The notes beneath the pieces were generated by a model. It worked only from the letters and a program-made list of their open reading frames with translations. It made no database searches and was not told where the DNA came from. A program made the position numbers and the translations under genes. 64,000 nucleotides of DNA. Origin: Flavobacteriales bacterium. Lineage in GTDB: Bacteria; Bacteroidota; Bacteroidia; Flavobacteriales_D; Crocinitomicaceae. Below are positions 1 to 8,544 of the stretch, piece after piece. The stretch is taken from the NCBI GenBank assembly GCA_947497485.1, contig CANMHB010000014.1, positions 32,598 to 96,597 of the forward strand, written 5' to 3'. Position 1 is the stretch's first letter, and each line of letters starts with the position of its first letter.

Positions 1-969
1 TTGAGGTGCTTGAACACCAATTCTACGACTGTAAAACAATCCCGCTTTTGTAAATAACTCCGTGCCTTCAGTGAAAAACTGTCGATTCTCGTTAAATTGA
101 AGTTCAAATGGACTAATATTCAGAACTTGTTGATCAAAAACAACTTGGCCAAAGTCTGGAACGAGTGTCACATCTAACGTTAACGCTTCGTTTATTCCAT
201 ATTTGATATCCATTCCACCATTCAATGAGGTTGTTGTTCCATCTGCTTTTGAATGATTCAAATAGGATGAAACATAAGGCATGAGTGCCAATCTTAAAGG
301 CGGATCAATGTTCTCTATTCCAACTACATCGCCAGCTTCAAGTAAATAATTTTCTAAATCAGGTTTAACTGGGCTCCAAGTTGATTCCTCTCGGTAACGA
401 CTAATTTGTCGTGAAAAATTGATTCCCCAATCTTGTACTTGTTTTTTTGGGAAACGAATTGCTGAGAAAGGAATTCGAATTTCCGCAATCCAAGCTGTGT
501 CTGTAATTTTTACTGAGCTGTTCCAAACCAAATTCAATTGGTCATTAAATTCCATGCTGGAAATTTTAAAATCTAACTGAACACCTTTACTTGTGACACC
601 AAACCCAAACCCATTTTGATCGTCGTTGTAGGTGTCCAAGAAAATCCCAAAAACATCTAAATTGGCGTTGTAATCATCCCTTAGTGATAATACTTGAGAA
701 ACAGAATCCTTCTGATCAAAGCAAACAGCAGAAAAATAAATTGATTCATGGTCATAGCAAATAGAAACTTTGGTATCACGTGTTGCAGGTTTACCAGGAT
801 AGGGTTTGATTTGGGTAAAGCTATTTGAATAATATGAGTTTGACCATGAAAGTTCATTCAGCTCTCCATCAATGGTTATTTTTTCATTTATGTGTTTGGC
901 TTCCAGTTTCTTTTGTCCGAAAATGGATACGTAAACGAAAAACAATAACAAGGATAACGCTATTTTCAC
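1..969 (-). CDS. DUF5916 / family 9 carbohydrate-binding-like secreted protein (3' end cut by window)
   Basis: I translated this by hand: a GTG start at 969 opens 323 codons that reach base 1 without a stop, so the C-terminus is missing. The N-terminus (VKIALSLLLFFVYVSIFGQ) is a signal peptide. Next comes a region like family 9 carbohydrate-binding modules (INEKITIDGELNE, then SICYDHESIYFSAVCFD and WIAEIRIPFSAIRF), and after about residue 225 a part that resembles the DUF5916 beta-barrel domain. Such proteins are secreted or outer-membrane proteins of unknown function, common in Bacteroidota. GTG is preferred because no in-frame ATG lies just upstream and a TACTTTTG -7 box sits 5 bases before it. 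Family assignment is from motif memory. Confidence 0.75.
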   Translation of the reverse strand, partial: MKIALSLLLFFVYVSIFGQKKLEAKHINEKITIDGELNELSWSNSYYSNSFTQIKPYPGKPATRDTKVSICYDHESIYFSAVCFDQKDSVSQVLSLRDDYNANLDVFGIFLDTYNDDQNGFGFGVTSKGVQLDFKISSMEFNDQLNLVWNSSVKITDTAWIAEIRIPFSAIRFPKKQVQDWGINFSRQISRYREESTWSPVKPDLENYLLEAGDVVGIENIDPPLRLALMPYVSSYLNHSKADGTTTSLNGGMDIKYGINEALTLDVTLVPDFGQVVFDQQVLNISPFELQFNENRQFFTEGTELFTKAGLFYSRRIGVQAPQ

Positions 970-974
970 GGCTT

Positions 975-982
975 CAAAAGTA
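975..982 (-). promoter_or_regulatory. -7 box TACTTTTG
   Basis: The minus strand reads TACTTTTG, matching the Bacteroidota -7 consensus TAnnTTTG, 5 bases before the GTG at 969. A TTG occurs 22 bases further upstream (1005-1007), a loose -33 candidate. It supports the unusual GTG start. Confidence 0.45.
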
Positions 983-1057
983 ATTCATTGCATTTAGATA
1001 AACCCAAAAAAATGACAAATGGTTCAATCCAATTTTGTAAGGAACTTATGTTGGAGA

Positions 1058-1747
1058 TTATTTTTTAGCAACCACATGTAAACATTCCTCCCAACGTTCA
1101 AAGGTCACCCAGCAGCGTTTTTCATTTTTCAAATCCAATAGAATTTTTGAAATAGATTCTTGAAGAAACGTTAATTCGCAGTTATCAATCGCTCTTGGCG
1201 TATTGAAACGTGAAAATGAAAAATCGAAACTATTTCCATTCAAATGAGGACTTCGTTTAACTGCCGTTCGGTTGTTTTTAACTAGTTTTGAAACAGTGTA
1301 AAGCGTTCTTGTCATTGACGTTACAATTAGTTTTGTTCCTTCCAGTGGCGTTTTAATCAATGCTTTTTCAAAACGAATACCAATTGTATCGAGCAATTCC
1401 TTCGAATATGGTGTTAACACAGCATACGAATATTGAAAAGTATCCAATACAAAACCATTATTTGCCTCTACACCAACAAGTTTACTAGACTTTATTTTTC
1501 TTCTCAATTCACGCAAATCTGCGGAATGCTTCACCCCTTCTCTTTCAGATCTCGCAATGTAATCTTTCAAATAATTATTTAGTCGACTACTAAATTGATT
1601 CTTTGAATAAACGCTACAATCGAACTCAGAATTTGGTTTCAAATGAAAAAACCTGCGTACTTTACGGTTGATATTCTCCTTCTGCATCAAACCCATTGTG
1701 ATGAGAACGATGGAAACTGCAATCGTAAGTCCGGAAAATAACTTCAT
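1058..1747 (-). CDS. DUF5715-like protein with M15 peptidase-type zinc motif
   Basis: 229 residues with an N-terminal hydrophobic segment (about 3-20) that anchors or exports it. The C-terminal half has the layout of the M15/hedgehog DD-peptidase fold: SPHLNGNSFDFS supplies H168 and D175 with the family's H-x6-D spacing, and WEECLHVV near the end supplies H224, which would complete a zinc site. Bacteroidota proteins of this kind are annotated DUF5715. Known M15 enzymes trim peptidoglycan stem peptides, so a periplasmic cell-wall role is an inference. It appears to be transcribed alone from a -7 box 7 bases upstream. Confidence 0.65.
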   Translation of the reverse strand: MKLFSGLTIAVSIVLITMGLMQKENINRKVRRFFHLKPNSEFDCSVYSKNQFSSRLNNYLKDYIARSEREGVKHSADLRELRRKIKSSKLVGVEANNGFVLDTFQYSYAVLTPYSKELLDTIGIRFEKALIKTPLEGTKLIVTSMTRTLYTVSKLVKNNRTAVKRSPHLNGNSFDFSFSRFNTPRAIDNCELTFLQESISKILLDLKNEKRCWVTFERWEECLHVVAKK

Positions 1748-1754
1748 GTTTTTG

Positions 1755-1762
1755 CAAAAATA
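1755..1762 (-). promoter_or_regulatory. -7 box TATTTTTG
   Basis: The minus strand reads TATTTTTG, a match to TAnnTTTG, 7 bases before the ATG at 1747. No convincing -33 element is visible. Confidence 0.4.
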
Positions 1763-1834
1763 ATGAGAAGTAGATTAATTAGTTGCTTATTTATTATTTC
1801 TAGTGCTTTTGATCCCAAAATAATCATTTCCAAT

Positions 1835-1858
1835 AAAAAAGGGAGCACTAACTCCCTT
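1835..1858 (-). terminator. Rho-independent terminator
   Basis: Perfect 7-bp stem AAGGGAG / CTCCCTT (1839-1845 with 1852-1858), a 6-base loop and, on the minus strand, a run of six T from 1835-1840. It lies about 45 bases past the stop codon at 1902 and would end the two-gene unit 4654-1902. Confidence 0.8.
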
Positions 1859-1901
1859 AAATATTTGCCAACAGATTTAGCTTTCTTTTTTGAGAATTAA
1901 C

Positions 1902-3284
1902 TTAAAGCATCAGTGTTCGTAAATCTTCATAATTTAACTTTTTAGTAGAAAACGCACGTTTGTTTTCAAAATAAGGGCTAATATCATTTTTGTTCAATTG
2001 TTTCAAGAAGGAACTATTCGAAATATAAGCAAACGAACCGTCAGGCAATGAAGCGACAAGTTCTACCTCATCATCAATCACTGGTAAAGACTTCCACTCC
2101 GAAGGATAATAGGTTAAAACCGTGTTCTGATTTTTACAAATCATGATAAGCTTCATGCGGTTAATAGTAATATCAACGTCTTTTTGAAAATCAAAAGAGG
2201 CATTTATTTTTGCTAAAATTTGCGTTTGCTTCAATTTATCAATGTTATAAATCCCGAAGCCATTTGCTGTAAACGAATTAAGCATGGCAGATTCTTGCAT
2301 GATTCGCTCTTCTTCCTTTTCTCTTTTTTGAAGTACAACAGTAAAATCTTGCAAAGCAGTTTGATATTGAGCCATCAATCTTTCCATGTCTTTTTTATTG
2401 ATATCTGGAGATGCTTCTACGGTGATTGAATCTCTGAAAATATTGCCTTTGTGATCATTTTTATTGGAGGCAAATGTTATTCTAAATTGTTTTTTCTGAT
2501 TATTAATGAGCTCAATGTTAATTTTATCCCAGTTGACTCTCATTGCCCGCATTATTGCATCTTCATCGTGACTGGATAGCAATTGCCAATCAACACCATC
2601 CCAAGTTCTCAGATGAGGCATATTGTCATCACTAGCAAGTTGGAAAACAATATCCTTTTTTGGTTTCTTTGGCTTTTTAGGTAATTTGGGCAAGTTGGCG
2701 AGCGCGGTATCTCTTCGTGTATTTTTTCGATTCACAAAAGTTCCTTCTTGCTCCCAACTTTGATTTTCGCTTAAATACCATAATTTAAAATTTTTATCGG
2801 GTTTTTCATTACTGGCAATGTCAACACTTACTTCACTGCCTTCTTTTAAACCCATCTCTTCGTCGCCATTGAAAACCCGCATTTCAACCATTCCCATAGA
2901 TTCTAGGTATTTCGAACGATCCTCGCTCATCTGCATCGGTATGCCCGACAAAAATATTTCTTTTGCTTCATGCATTTCCCTAAAACGAAATTCTACCTCT
3001 CCTTCGACTTTCTGGCCGTTTTTGTCGACGATCGAATTTGCTGGAATTTCAACATGCGTTCCATTTGGTCGGTGATAAATGAGTCCTTCACTGGCGTTGA
3101 ATTTCATTATTTCAAACGGAACTCCATTTTTAATTGGTTCGTGTATACCCAATTCGATTACTTCTGATTCTAGAACAGGTTTTGGAAGTGGAGCATTTAA
3201 AAAATGGTAAATTCCTATTGCAATCCCTACTGCTGAAAGCACTGAAAAAGAAGCAATTCCTTTTTGTTTATTACTTAATTTCAT
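1902..3284 (-). CDS. Membrane-anchored protein with ZU5/GAIN-like beta domain
   Basis: 460 residues. One membrane segment (about 10-30) anchors an extracytoplasmic part. Residues about 60-185 contain the pattern VEIPANSIVDKNGQKVEGEV, then FREMHEAKEIFLSGIPM and GSEVSVDIAS, which I recognise from many Bacteroidota surface proteins and which resembles a ZU5/GAIN-type beta sandwich; I know no assigned function. A lysine/proline-rich linker (LPKLPKKPKKPKK) follows at about 197-210, then a less conserved charged region. It begins 2 bases after the stop of the propeller gene upstream and is followed by a strong terminator, so the two form one operon. Confidence 0.6.
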   Translation of the reverse strand: MKLSNKQKGIASFSVLSAVGIAIGIYHFLNAPLPKPVLESEVIELGIHEPIKNGVPFEIMKFNASEGLIYHRPNGTHVEIPANSIVDKNGQKVEGEVEFRFREMHEAKEIFLSGIPMQMSEDRSKYLESMGMVEMRVFNGDEEMGLKEGSEVSVDIASNEKPDKNFKLWYLSENQSWEQEGTFVNRKNTRRDTALANLPKLPKKPKKPKKDIVFQLASDDNMPHLRTWDGVDWQLLSSHDEDAIMRAMRVNWDKINIELINNQKKQFRITFASNKNDHKGNIFRDSITVEASPDINKKDMERLMAQYQTALQDFTVVLQKREKEEERIMQESAMLNSFTANGFGIYNIDKLKQTQILAKINASFDFQKDVDITINRMKLIMICKNQNTVLTYYPSEWKSLPVIDDEVELVASLPDGSFAYISNSSFLKQLNKNDISPYFENKRAFSTKKLNYEDLRTLML

Positions 3285-3286
3285 GA

Positions 3287-4654
3287 TTATTTATTTAAAA
3301 TTTTAATACCTGATTCCAATTCTATGCACGATAATTTATTTGAATCATCTGCAATTAACAAGTCTAATTTCCCGTCCTTATTTACATCTAAAAAAACGGG
3401 TGTAAACTCACTTCTTTCCTGAAAATCAATGGTCTTCATGATTTTTCCGGTTTTGACATTGTAGCAAGTAAATTCGTTTGAATCTTCATGCAGTATTGAA
3501 ATACACGGTTGATTCTGATAACTAATCAATTGATTTGAAATAAAATGGGAATAATAATAATCTTCTTTTTTTGTCTTTTTCTCCAAGTCATTTTTTCCTT
3601 TCAATTTAATCTGATCATCAAATTGGAAAATTTTCTCGCCGTTGCAAAATATTTTTGTGTCTGGAATTCTTTTAAATCTGTGAAGTTGGATATCCTCATC
3701 AATTAATTCTGATTGTATCATTTTACCTTTTAAATTAAAGTGAACCATGTGGAACTTATAGCCATCTGTTCGATTCGAATTAGGGATAATTTTATAGCTA
3801 TATGCCGGAAAAACAACTGTTTTTTCTCCAGATTCATTTGTTTTAAAAATGATCGATTCTGCCCCGCAAGCAATGTTCAACTTGCTCGGATCACGCCAAT
3901 CTTTGGTTTTGTCATCGGTATCAAAACGGTATAAAATATTCCCAGTTTTTCCGTCTACAGAATAAAACTCATCAATATTAACGAAGACTAAATCTTTAAT
4001 TCCATCAGCATTTAGATCCTCAAGTATTGGTTTTTCATTGAAGAGGTATCCTGAATCGAAATGGGTTTTAATCTTGAAAACAAGTCGATTATCTCCCATT
4101 TTCCAACCTTCAAACGAATCGTGAAAATGTTGCCAAATGGTTTCGCCATCAGCGGGATTAATTGCTCTCAACTCGCCTACTTCGGTTCCAAAAACGATTA
4201 TCTCCTTGCCATCAACATTGATTACAACAGACTCACACTCAACATCACCAGATATGGGAAGAGAATATTTGATTTTCCCGTTGAGTTCGGCACAAATAAA
4301 TTCATCATTGTCGTTTCCGAAGTAAAGGAGGTTATTATGAATTAATGTTCCGTTGACGTCCAAATCACCAAAAGATCCATGTGCGAAATTCCTAACTTGT
4401 TTACCGGTAACTCTATTTATGATATGAATGCCGTTTCGATCATCCGTAAGGTAGGGATCCATATAATTATCGCCATTTGAGCCTATAATTAAATAAGAAG
4501 GGGTTAACGAAACATTCGTTCTGTATGAGGTTTTTCCGATTTCTACAGACCATTTTAAATCTTTGGAATTGGTTATTTCAAAATTTTCATCATTCTTTAA
4601 AAAACTCATGAAAATTAAAAAGCCCGGAATTGTAATTAAAAATCTCTTTCGCAT
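3287..4654 (-). CDS. PQQ/FG-GAP-type beta-propeller protein
   Basis: 455 residues with a short N-terminal hydrophobic export segment. Repeated blade-like strands (IIGSNGDN, LLYFGNDNDE, IIVFGTEVGELRAINPADGETIWQ) resemble PQQ-binding-like/BamB propellers, and two acidic loops (DLNADGIKDLVF and DVNKDGKLDLLI) are DxDxDG calcium sites typical of FG-GAP/VCBS repeats. Probably a periplasmic or surface binding or scaffold protein; no catalytic signature is visible. First gene of an operon with the anchored beta-domain protein 2 bases downstream, which suggests a physical or functional partnership. Confidence 0.65.
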   Translation of the reverse strand: MRKRFLITIPGFLIFMSFLKNDENFEITNSKDLKWSVEIGKTSYRTNVSLTPSYLIIGSNGDNYMDPYLTDDRNGIHIINRVTGKQVRNFAHGSFGDLDVNGTLIHNNLLYFGNDNDEFICAELNGKIKYSLPISGDVECESVVINVDGKEIIVFGTEVGELRAINPADGETIWQHFHDSFEGWKMGDNRLVFKIKTHFDSGYLFNEKPILEDLNADGIKDLVFVNIDEFYSVDGKTGNILYRFDTDDKTKDWRDPSKLNIACGAESIIFKTNESGEKTVVFPAYSYKIIPNSNRTDGYKFHMVHFNLKGKMIQSELIDEDIQLHRFKRIPDTKIFCNGEKIFQFDDQIKLKGKNDLEKKTKKEDYYYSHFISNQLISYQNQPCISILHEDSNEFTCYNVKTGKIMKTIDFQERSEFTPVFLDVNKDGKLDLLIADDSNKLSCIELESGIKILNK

Positions 4655-4800
4655 AACTCATCTTTTAATTTGTGGGTACAATTAATAGAAATGAGTTAGT
4701 TGGTTTTGGTTACGGATTTTTTTTAGGTGAGAAGGAATGTTTGTTTTACTAATCTTGACTTATAGAGTGCCCTTTTGATGAATTTGTGGTGGTATTTAGA

Positions 4801-4819
4801 GAAGGATTGCAAATCCTTC
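4801..4819 (-). other. Perfect short hairpin downstream of mnmE
   Basis: GAAGGATT / AATCCTTC form an 8-bp perfect inverted repeat with a 3-base loop, 10 bases past the mnmE stop. There is no T-run on the minus strand, so it is not a classical terminator; it may stabilise the 3' end or act as a weak or Rho-assisted terminator. Confidence 0.4.
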
Positions 4820-4829
4820 GAAGCCTGGT

Positions 4830-6185
4830 TTACTTCCCGATACAAAATCGTTCAAATATCGTCCCGAGGATATCCCGGTCGATTTCGATCTCACCGGTTA
4901 TATTTCCAAGCGAACGCATCGCAGCGCGAATATCCAAAGCGATGAAATCACCTGTTGTTCCATTTTCGAGATCAATGCTTACTTTTTCAAGTGCTTCAGC
5001 TGTTTTTTGCAGAGAATCGTAGTGACGGGCGTTTGAAACAATCGTTTCATTTTGAATATCGTAATTTCCAACTACAAGATCAACCAATTTTTGTTTCAGT
5101 GAATCAATGCCGGTTCCGTTTTTGGCGCTGATTGAAATTTCCGCGGTTACTTGAGAGTCAAGGTCAATTTTGTTTGCAATAGCGATGACTTTCTTATCGG
5201 GATATTTTTCGATTAATTCCAATTGCCAACGTTTTACTTCCTCAACACTTGTTGGGTTGGATGCATCCGCCAAACAAAGCACAATCGTTGCCTGTTCAAT
5301 TTTCTCAAACGAGCGCTCGATTCCTAATGCTTCAATTTCTTCAGCTCCTTCGCGAATGCCCGCTGTATCTATTAATCGAAAAAGAATTCCATCGATGTTT
5401 AACGTTTCCTCGATTACATCTCTTGTTGTTCCGGCAATATTGCTAACAATCGCACGATTCTCACCCAAAAGCTGATTCAATAACGTACTTTTTCCTGTGT
5501 TTGGTGCACCGACAATCGCAACTGGAACGCCATTTTTCAGTGCATTTCCAAGTGAAAATGATTGTGAAAGACGATTCACTCTTTGCAAAACGTCCGCTAC
5601 TAATTTCTTTAATTCAGTTCGGTCCGCAAATTCAACATCTTCTTCGCCAAAATCTAATTCTAGCTCAATCATAGCAGCGAAATGAATGAGTTTTTCTCGC
5701 AATTGTTTCAATTGATTTGAAAACGTTCCTCGCAATTGCTTAAGGGCAATTTCATGCGCTTGCTTGGATTGAGAGGCAATCAAATCCGCCACTGCCTCCG
5801 CTTGTGATAGATCCAATTTGCCATTTATGAAAGCTCTTTTCGTAAACTCTCCTGGTTCGGCCATTCGAAAACCATTGGAAGTCAAAACGCTCAAAATTTC
5901 TTGCTGAATAAAGGTTGATCCATGACATGAAATCTCAACGCTTTCCTCACCCGTAAAACTATTTCCTTCGTGAAATATCGTTATCAGAACCTCATCAATT
6001 GGAGTTGCTGCTGAATCACTGAGAACTCCGAAATGAGCGGTATGAGAAAACTGCTTTTTGAGGTCTTTCGAGAAAAATGGATTAACCAGCGATATAGCGT
6101 CTTTCCCTGATGCTCGAATTACAGCAATTGCCCCTACTCCATTTGCAGTAGCTAAAGCACATATCGGTTCGTTTTCAAAAGACAT
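4830..6185 (-). CDS. mnmE: tRNA uridine-34 modification GTPase MnmE
   Basis: 451 residues, normal family length. With MnmG this GTPase installs the carboxymethylaminomethyl group on wobble U34 of certain tRNAs. The tetrahydrofolate-binding N-terminal domain (about 1-118) precedes a helical domain that carries the inserted G domain: G1 GAPNTGKS (226-233), G2 TTRD (253-256), G3 DTAG (273-276), G4 NKID (338-341). The protein ends in the family's C-terminal CIGK with the catalytically important Cys448. Start ATG 6185 is supported by a -7 box 4 bases upstream. Cytoplasmic; single gene. Confidence 0.97.
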   Translation of the reverse strand: MSFENEPICALATANGVGAIAVIRASGKDAISLVNPFFSKDLKKQFSHTAHFGVLSDSAATPIDEVLITIFHEGNSFTGEESVEISCHGSTFIQQEILSVLTSNGFRMAEPGEFTKRAFINGKLDLSQAEAVADLIASQSKQAHEIALKQLRGTFSNQLKQLREKLIHFAAMIELELDFGEEDVEFADRTELKKLVADVLQRVNRLSQSFSLGNALKNGVPVAIVGAPNTGKSTLLNQLLGENRAIVSNIAGTTRDVIEETLNIDGILFRLIDTAGIREGAEEIEALGIERSFEKIEQATIVLCLADASNPTSVEEVKRWQLELIEKYPDKKVIAIANKIDLDSQVTAEISISAKNGTGIDSLKQKLVDLVVGNYDIQNETIVSNARHYDSLQKTAEALEKVSIDLENGTTGDFIALDIRAAMRSLGNITGEIEIDRDILGTIFERFCIGK

Positions 6186-6189
6186 GGAA

Positions 6190-6197
6190 CAAAGTTA
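6190..6197 (-). promoter_or_regulatory. -7 box TAACTTTG for mnmE
   Basis: The minus strand reads TAACTTTG exactly 4 bases before the mnmE ATG, predicting an almost leaderless mRNA. The -33 region would fall inside the terminator hairpin of the gene upstream (6205-6232). Confidence 0.5.
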
Positions 6198-6204
6198 GGC
6201 AAAT

Positions 6205-6232
6205 AAAAAAGGTGAAGATTAACCTCACCTTT
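6205..6232 (-). terminator. Rho-independent terminator after the DUF3127 gene
   Basis: AAAGGTGA (6208-6215) pairs perfectly with TCACCTTT (6225-6232) across a 9-base loop; the minus strand then runs into six T (6205-6210). It starts about 23 bases past the stop at 6255. Confidence 0.8.
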
Positions 6233-6254
6233 CAAATTTATTTTCAGGTAACGC

Positions 6255-6656
6255 TTAAAATGGCAAGTCGTCTGAATCGTCATTTTCAGAGATTACACTT
6301 GACGTTGTGTTTGCAGTTGCAGCAGGAATTGGATCCAAGTTCATAGCTGAAGGGCCACCAGCAGGAATTGCTGAACCTTGACCAACACGCTCAATTCTCC
6401 ACGCTTCAATTGTATTGAAATACTTCACTTCACCTTGTGGGCTCGTCCATTCTCTTCCGCGCAGATTGAAAGAAACTTCTACTTGCTCATTTGCTTGAAA
6501 GTTGTCCAACAAAGCACATTTGTCTTGAGTCGCTTGAAATGAAATCAACTGCGGATATTGATCTTGCGTTTCGATAACAAATTCTCTTTTTGAAAATCGA
6601 TCGGAAACAACTTGGGTTGGGTTTATTACTTTAAGGGTTCCTGATAATTTAAACAT
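6255..6656 (-). CDS. DUF3127 OB-fold-like protein with SSB-type acidic tip
   Basis: 133 residues. The first about 95 residues (FKLSGTLKVINPTQVVSDRFSKR, then FVIETQD, VEVSFNLRGREW, FNTIEAWRIERV) match DUF3127, a small Bacteroidota family that looks like an OB-fold single-stranded nucleic-acid binder. A flexible Ala/Pro/Ser/Thr linker leads to a terminal DDSDDLPF, the same kind of acidic-hydrophobic tip that single-stranded DNA-binding protein uses to recruit repair and replication partners. The function is not established; the SSB-like reading is inference. Own terminator at 6205-6232; no promoter recognised. Confidence 0.8.
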   Translation of the reverse strand: MFKLSGTLKVINPTQVVSDRFSKREFVIETQDQYPQLISFQATQDKCALLDNFQANEQVEVSFNLRGREWTSPQGEVKYFNTIEAWRIERVGQGSAIPAGGPSAMNLDPIPAATANTTSSVISENDDSDDLPF

Positions 6657-6679
6657 GTTTACTCGTATTTATTAATTTA

Positions 6680-7573
6680 TTAATTGTTGAAAGAAAGCAA
6701 GGTCATCCAAGCTTCCTCTAGTTTGTTTTCTTTTAATAATTCACTTGCTCGAACGTGTAGTTTCTGCTCGAGTTCGGAAGGATTCTCTTCTAAAGTTAAA
6801 AATAATTCACTTAATTCAAGCAATTTATATTCGTTTACATCCGTTTCATTTGGAAGTGACTCAATTCCGGCTAAATGCCCTAATTCATTTCCTGTTAAAA
6901 TTTTACTAGTTCGAATATCAATAGGTAATGCATCAAATCCAATTCCGCAGGTTGTTATCGGTTTTTTAATTTCAAACATAGAAGAGTTATCAGCTCTACA
7001 GTACCAATCGCCACCCATACGTGAAACCAAATCAATTTTATGCTGATCAATCATTCCGTTGGCATCCAAAACAGCTTCATTGATGTGGATTTTAACAACT
7101 TCTGAAATAATCAAGTTACCAGCGCCACCTTGATGACCAAGTTCGATTACTTCATTTACCTTGCATTCAAATTGAACAGGAGACTCTGCAACGCGGAAAG
7201 GCTTTACCAAATCAGATTTAACCGCTGTAAAACCAGCTTTTTCAAATTCACTCACCCCAGGAGCATAAGGCGAACTTGCCAAACTCATCTGATGAACAAT
7301 GTCGTAATTTACAACGTTGATGACCACCTCAGGAACAACTTTGACATTATTATAAGTATCCTTCGTTGTATTGCTTCTACCAGAACGAGCCGGAGAGAAA
7401 ATCATAATCGGAGGATTCGCACTAAAGACATTAAAAAAGCTGAATGGCGCCAAATTCGCATTTCCATCCGCATCGACAGTTGATGCAAAAGCAATAGGAC
7501 GTGGACCAACGGCACCAAGTAGATATTGATGAAGTTTTGGAATTGGAAGTTCTTTTGGGTCTAAGGTTAGCAT
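6680..7573 (-). CDS. Flavin reductase family FMN-binding protein
   Basis: 297 residues, longer than the roughly 200-residue core. The N-terminal part carries the flavin reductase/FMN-binding split-barrel signature (GAVGPRPIAFASTVDADGNANLAPFSFFNVFSANPP in pieces; then ARSGRSNTTKDT and EFEKAGFT). These cytoplasmic enzymes bind FMN and act in flavin-dependent oxidoreductions; the substrate cannot be told here. Residues about 225-297 form an acidic helical tail (ELSELFLTLEENPSELEQKLH) not needed for the core fold. A TAATTTTG -7 box lies 16 bases before the ATG. Confidence 0.85.
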   Translation of the reverse strand: MLTLDPKELPIPKLHQYLLGAVGPRPIAFASTVDADGNANLAPFSFFNVFSANPPIMIFSPARSGRSNTTKDTYNNVKVVPEVVINVVNYDIVHQMSLASSPYAPGVSEFEKAGFTAVKSDLVKPFRVAESPVQFECKVNEVIELGHQGGAGNLIISEVVKIHINEAVLDANGMIDQHKIDLVSRMGGDWYCRADNSSMFEIKKPITTCGIGFDALPIDIRTSKILTGNELGHLAGIESLPNETDVNEYKLLELSELFLTLEENPSELEQKLHVRASELLKENKLEEAWMTLLSFNN

Positions 7574-7589
7574 TTTGCAAACTTTTCCT

Positions 7590-7597
7590 CAAAATTA
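7590..7597 (-). promoter_or_regulatory. -7 box TAATTTTG
   Basis: The minus strand reads TAATTTTG, matching TAnnTTTG, 16 bases before the flavin reductase ATG at 7573. No clear -33 element. Confidence 0.4.
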
Positions 7598-7681
7598 AGT
7601 TTAATTCAGTTTCGGTTTTTGGCATTTTTATAGTATTTATTCACAGATTGTTTTCTTACCTTTAATTGTTTTTTTATAACT

Positions 7682-8536
7682 ATGAATCAAGCTTATTTTA
7701 TTTTTCTCTTTTTTGTTTTCGGATTTAATTTGATGCTTTTTGGTCAAAATAAGAAAGATCAAAATGAAAAAAAGACCGGGAAATGGATTTTTACTGGGGC
7801 AGACAGGCCTGAATCCGGGATTGCAAAAGATGGCAAAGTGGAGGAAGGGTATTTTGTTAATGGTCGAAAAGAAGGCGTTTGGATAAAATATCACAAGGAT
7901 GGGAAAAGTATAAAATTGAAAGGAAATTATAACAATAACCGTCCAGACGGTGAATACAAACGCTATTTCAAGGATGGGAAATTAAAAGAATCAGGGTCTT
8001 TTAGTAAAGATCAGTTTAAAGGTGAATTGATTCGCTATCATGCGAATGGAAAAATCGCTTATCAGGGAAGTTACAACAATTCAGGGACAGAATCAGGCGT
8101 AATTAAATACTTTCATGAGAATGGAAATTTAGCACTAGAGTATACCGCTAAGAATAATTCGTTGGAAGGGAAAATTACGAGATATTATGAAGACGGATCA
8201 GTAAAAGAAAGCTTTGTAATTCAATCCAATGGGAAGATTCAAAATGTTCAGAAGTTTGAACAAAAAGAAAAACCGAAAACTGAAGTTAATGATAAGAAGG
8301 AAAAATCAAAAGTTATTTATCCTCCAAAAATCAAGAACCCAAACACAAAAGGTGTGCGATTTGAGCCCAATGGATACAATAAAATTTATAACGAAAACGA
8401 TGATATTTGGATGGATGGTGACTTTAAAAACGGACAACTTTGGGATGGCAAAGTACGTGATTATGATAAAAACGGAATTTTAAATAAAATTAGGGTTTTC
8501 AAGAAAGGTGTTTACCATTCTGACGGTCAGCTCTAA
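7682..8536 (+). CDS. Secreted MORN-repeat (YwqK-like) protein
   Basis: 284 residues with a signal peptide (FIFLFFVFGFNLMLFGQ). At least five consecutive MORN-type repeats of about 22-25 residues (GYFVNGRKEGVWIKYHKDG, GNYNNNRPDGEYKRYFKDG, GSFSKDQFKGELIRYHANG, GSYNNSGTESGVIKYFHENG, KNNSLEGKITRYYEDG) occupy residues about 58-180; a lysine-rich linker and one or two more repeat-like units follow. Databases often label these YwqK antitoxin, but no toxin gene is next to it and the signal peptide argues against a classical antitoxin. Only gene on the plus strand among minus-strand housekeeping genes. Function unknown. Confidence 0.75.
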   Translation: MNQAYFIFLFFVFGFNLMLFGQNKKDQNEKKTGKWIFTGADRPESGIAKDGKVEEGYFVNGRKEGVWIKYHKDGKSIKLKGNYNNNRPDGEYKRYFKDGKLKESGSFSKDQFKGELIRYHANGKIAYQGSYNNSGTESGVIKYFHENGNLALEYTAKNNSLEGKITRYYEDGSVKESFVIQSNGKIQNVQKFEQKEKPKTEVNDKKEKSKVIYPPKIKNPNTKGVRFEPNGYNKIYNENDDIWMDGDFKNGQLWDGKVRDYDKNGILNKIRVFKKGVYHSDGQL

Positions 8537-8544
8537 AATCAATT

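Noticed and set aside
7682-8536. YwqK antitoxin of a toxin-antitoxin pair
   Set aside because: It has a signal peptide and no toxin gene beside it; MORN repeats alone do not make an antitoxin.
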